Source of the DNA: Glaesserella parasuis
Lineage (GTDB): Bacteria; Pseudomonadota; Gammaproteobacteria; Enterobacterales; Pasteurellaceae
Assembly: GCF_002015085.1 (NCBI RefSeq)
Contig: NZ_MUXW01000003.1
Coordinates: 62,001-126,000, forward strand
Direction of reading: 5' to 3'
DNA: 64,000 nucleotides
Below the pieces are notes generated by a model. The model saw nothing but the letters and a program-made list of their open reading frames with translations. It was not told the origin of the DNA and did not search any database. Positions 61,568-64,000 of this stretch are shown here, in pieces. Both the position numbers and the translations under genes were made by a program. The first letter of the stretch is position 1. Each line of letters starts with the position of its first letter.

Positions 61568-61789
61568 CATTTTATCCATTTATGAAAACTAAACTGTTTG
61601 CTATTTTATCCCTATCCTGATTTTTTGACTAGCATCAAATTTATTAAAAATGAATTTAGGAAGTGTCTGTTTTTCATTCATTTTGTCAGGGAATAAAGAG
61701 TAAAATTTGATGTATTTCAAAGTTTCTTAGGCTAAATGTTAAAAAAATGTAGTAAAACTAGCAATAAAAGTGTGTTTTCAGGTAGAATA

Positions 61790-61964
61790 CCTTGTTTATT
61801 TTTATCTTGGAAAAACAAGGTAAAGCCCAATTTGAGAACTTAATGTAGCGAACAAATATAAGTGGGGGAATCAACGTTTATGTTTGCTTTTAGCTACGCT
61901 CAATGTAGCGATTGCAGTTTCTGCAATCATTCTTTTTAACCCAACTAAAAGTAGTGCAAACAAT
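61790..61964 (+). promoter_or_regulatory. structured leader of the nqr operon
   Basis: From 5' to 3': hairpin CCTTGTTT/AAACAAGG (about 61790-61820), direct repeat AATGTAGCGA (61842-61851 and 61902-61911), a GCTAC (61893-61897) able to pair with GTAGC in either repeat, and hairpin GATTGCAG-TTT-CTGCAATC (61910-61928) followed by ATTCTTTTT, which looks like an intrinsic terminator. A short reading frame (61880-61939) spans both inner hairpins. nqrA itself begins at 61965 with no clear ribosome binding site. Confidence 0.5.
61880..61939 (+). CDS. putative 19-residue Cys-rich leader peptide upstream of nqrA
   Basis: ATG at 61880 preceded by GTGGGGGAA at suitable distance. It encodes MFAFSYAQCSDCSFCNHSF and stops at 61937-61939. 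Three cysteines are spaced Cys-x-x-Cys-x-x-Cys, and two of the three Cys codons lie in the terminator-like hairpin. The stop is 25 bp before nqrA. Translation is inferred only; no homologue is known to me. An overlapping frame that is open into nqrA (TTG at 61884) is an alternative use of the same DNA. Confidence 0.4.
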   Translation: MFAFSYAQCSDCSFCNHSF

Positions 61965-63311
61965 ATGATTACAATTAAACAAGGCTTAGATCTTCCTATT
62001 GCGGGGAAACCTGAGCAAGTAATCCATAACGGTAATACCGTTAATGAAGTTGCTGTGCTTGGCGAAGAATATGTGGGTATGCGCCCTTCTATGAAGGTGC
62101 GTGAAGGTGATGTGGTGAAAAAAGGTCAGGTTCTTTTTGAAGATAAGAAGAATGCTGGCGTGGTTTTCACCGCTCCTGCAAGCGGTACGATTGTTGCAAT
62201 CAATCGCGGTGAGAAACGTGTTCTTCAATCCGTTGTGATTAAAGTTGAAGGTGATGAACAGGTAACTTTCGAGCGTTATAACGCTTCTGAGTTAAGTTCA
62301 TTAACAGCTGACCAAGTGAAGCAAAATTTAGTTAATTCGGGTTTATGGACTGCGTTCCGTACTCGTCCATTCAGTAAAGTTCCTGCGTTAGATGCAGTGC
62401 CATCTTCTATTTTCGTTAATGCGATGGATACAAATCCATTAGCGACTGATCCTGAAGTGGTATTAAATGAACATAAACAAGATTTTGTTGATGGTTTAAC
62501 GGTGTTAAGCCGTTTATTTGATGGACAAAAAACAATCCATTTATGTCGTGCACCAGATAGTAATATCCCAACGGCTGAAGTGGCTAATGTGAAAGTAACT
62601 TCTTTCGCTGGTCCACACCCAGCAGGTTTGAGTGGTACGCATATTCACTTTATCGATCCTGTTTCTGCGACGAAAAGTGTGTGGTATTTGAACTATCAAG
62701 ATGTGATTGCTATCGGTAAATTATTTACGACAGGGGAATTATACACAGATCGTGTGGTTTCGTTAGCTGGTCCTCAAGTGAAAAAACCTCGCTTAGTGCG
62801 TACACAACTTGGTGCAAACCTTTCTCAATTAACTGCAGGTGAACTAGCAGAGGGTGAAAACCGTGTGATTTCAGGCTCTGTGTTAAGCGGTGCGAAAGCA
62901 GTTGGTGTTCACGATTATTTAGGTCGTTATGCATTACAGGTGTCTGTGATTGCAGAAGGTCGTGAGCAAGAGTTCTTAGGTATGATTGCTCCATATTCAC
63001 ACAAATTCTCTATTACTCGTACTGTGTTAGGTGCGTTTAGCAAGAAATTGTTTAACTTTACCACCGCTGTTAATGGTAGTGAGCGTGCAATGGTGCCAAT
63101 CGGCTCTTATGAGCGTGTCATGCCGTTAGATATTTTACCAACATTGTTGTTGCGCGATTTAGCATCTGGCGATACGGATTCTGCTCAAGCATTAGGTTGC
63201 TTAGAGTTAGATGAAGAAGATTTAGCGTTATGTACCTTTGTCTGCCCAGGTAAAAATAACTACGCACCAATGTTGCGTGCAGCGTTAGATAAGATCGAGA
63301 AGGAAGGTTAA
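61965..63311 (+). CDS. nqrA: Na+-translocating NADH:quinone reductase subunit A
   Basis: 448 residues from the ATG at 61965; the frame stays open 27 codons upstream but homologues start MITIKxGLDLPI. Peripheral cytoplasmic subunit of the six-subunit sodium pump that oxidises NADH and reduces ubiquinone; NqrA forms part of the quinone site. GKPEQVIHNGNTVNEVAVLG, GMRPSMKVREGDVVKKGQVL and the C-terminal ELDEEDLALCTFVCPGKNNY are hallmarks. Length matches Vibrio and Haemophilus NqrA (446-448). nqrB follows after 5 bp. Confidence 0.97.
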   Translation: MITIKQGLDLPIAGKPEQVIHNGNTVNEVAVLGEEYVGMRPSMKVREGDVVKKGQVLFEDKKNAGVVFTAPASGTIVAINRGEKRVLQSVVIKVEGDEQVTFERYNASELSSLTADQVKQNLVNSGLWTAFRTRPFSKVPALDAVPSSIFVNAMDTNPLATDPEVVLNEHKQDFVDGLTVLSRLFDGQKTIHLCRAPDSNIPTAEVANVKVTSFAGPHPAGLSGTHIHFIDPVSATKSVWYLNYQDVIAIGKLFTTGELYTDRVVSLAGPQVKKPRLVRTQLGANLSQLTAGELAEGENRVISGSVLSGAKAVGVHDYLGRYALQVSVIAEGREQEFLGMIAPYSHKFSITRTVLGAFSKKLFNFTTAVNGSERAMVPIGSYERVMPLDILPTLLLRDLASGDTDSAQALGCLELDEEDLALCTFVCPGKNNYAPMLRAALDKIEKEG

Positions 63312-63316
63312 TCAAA

Positions 63317-64000
63317 TGGCTTTAAAAGATCTTTTCCATAAAATGGAACCGGCTTTCCAGAAAGGTGGAAAGTATGAGAAATTCTATATTCTGTTTGAAG
63401 CAGCTTATACGATTTTCTATACACCGGGTACAGTAACTCAAAAAGATGCTCACGTACGTGACGCAATTGACTCCAAGCGTATGATGTTAATCGTATGGTT
63501 AGCATTGTTCCCAGCTATGTTCTACGGTATGTATAACGTGGGTGCGCAATCAATCCTTGCATTAGGCGTCGGTGACTTTACTCAAAATGTAGCTCAAAAC
63601 GTGGCAAATGACTGGCACTTTGCCTTAGCAAATGCATTCGGTGTGTTATCACAAGATGCTGGCGTATTTGGCAAAATGTTAATCGGTGCGATCTTCTTCC
63701 TACCAATCTACTTAACCATTTTTGCAGTAGGTGGTTTCTGGGAAGTGTTATTCGCAATGGTGCGTAAACATGAAATCAATGAAGGTTTCTTCGTTACTTC
63801 TATCCTTTTAGCATTAATCGTTCCACCAACATTACCATTATGGCAAGCAGCATTAGCAACAACCTTTGGTGTTGTGGTTGCAAAAGAAGTCTTTGGTGGT
63901 GTAGGTAAAAACTTTATGAACCCAGCGTTAGCAGGTCGTGCGTTCTTATTCTTCGCATACCCAGCACAAATTTCGGGCGACTTAGTTTGGACTGCAGCAG
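63317..64000 (+). CDS. nqrB: Na+-translocating NADH:quinone reductase subunit B, partial (5' part)
   Basis: ATG at 63317, with AAGGAAGG just upstream; open through the window edge (228 codons seen of about 410). Begins MALKDLFHKMEPAFQKGGKY; several membrane helices (LIVWLALFPAMFYGMYNVG, FFVTSILLALIVPPTLPL). Membrane subunit carrying covalent FMN and part of the quinone and Na+ path; the FMN-binding threonine would lie just past the edge. NPALAGRAFLFFAYPAQISG at the end of the window is typical. Confidence 0.97.

Noticed and set aside
61884..61964. In-frame extension of nqrA upstream (TTG start) with a hydrophobic stretch LNVAIAVSAIILF
   Set aside because: NqrA is cytoplasmic, and its homologues start at MITIK; the hydrophobic look arises from the leader hairpins read in another frame. 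It remains open, so it is noted under the leader.
1..64000. CRISPR array, tRNA, rRNA or prophage module
   Set aside because: The repeats seen are few, inverted and widely spaced; no regular spacers, no tRNA cloverleaf and no phage structural or integrase genes were found.

Overview
The window is chromosomal DNA of a Pasteurellaceae bacterium. Gene content and order resemble Haemophilus, Actinobacillus and Mannheimia: oapA next to waaF, comEA, hutXZ, artPIQM, nqrAB, rpiA-serA, and rpsF-priB-rpsR-rplI. The 9-mer ACAAGCGGT and its complement occur many times, inside genes and as inverted pairs acting as terminators. That is the Actinobacillus pleuropneumoniae-type DNA uptake signal, so I place the source in the Actinobacillus/Mannheimia/Bibersteinia/H. 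ducreyi side of the family; the species is not resolved. No tRNA, rRNA, CRISPR array, prophage or plasmid module was seen.

Layout. 0-14.5 kb: a lone XRE regulator, a frameshifted methyltransferase-like gene, an IS1016-type remnant, mutM, brnQ, fabG-fabD, queH, ispB, a TrmH-type RNA methyltransferase, a phosphohexomutase, azoR, an oapA/lipoprotein/waaF operon and the competence gene comEA. 14.6-23 kb: a complete IS5-type element abutting epmA, a DUF1778/GNAT toxin-antitoxin pair, a TatD-type nuclease gene, DUF1523, lpxH, a family 2 glycosyltransferase, spoT and rpoZ. 23-39.8 kb: housekeeping metabolism (tal, ampG, galE, rluE, ybaB, recR, pyrG, serA, rpiA, glmM, ilvA, slyD, trmO, menA, lpxK), plus two small genes easily missed, a 46-residue lipoprotein and a 53-residue Trm112-like protein. 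39.9-44 kb: a truncated second IS5-type copy, Fur-controlled hutXZ, and a glpF-glpK operon carrying several frameshifts. 44-56.5 kb: wecF-wzyE-wecG, mrcB, the artPIQM arginine transporter, uvrD and the S6/PriB/S18/L9 operon. 56.8-64 kb: an MHS-family transporter, hinT-ycfL-thiK, remnants of IS1016- and ISAs1-type elements, nfuA, and the start of the Na+-translocating NADH:quinone reductase operon (nqrA, partial nqrB).

Most of the window is ordinary core genome. The less ordinary parts are between genes. Three families of inverted-repeat intergenic elements are dispersed through it, and one of them abuts both IS1016 remnants. The IS5-type copy seems to supply a -35 box to epmA. The nqr operon has a leader with a short Cys-rich reading frame, a terminator-like hairpin inside that frame and alternative pairings. 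Recognisable operator sequences lie upstream of comEA (CRP-S type), hutX (Fur), glpF (CRP), artP (ArgR) and the toxin-antitoxin pair (palindrome). The glpFK lesions, the early methyltransferase frameshift and some IS damage are indels; a few sit in homopolymers, so assembly error has to be excluded before calling them mutations.
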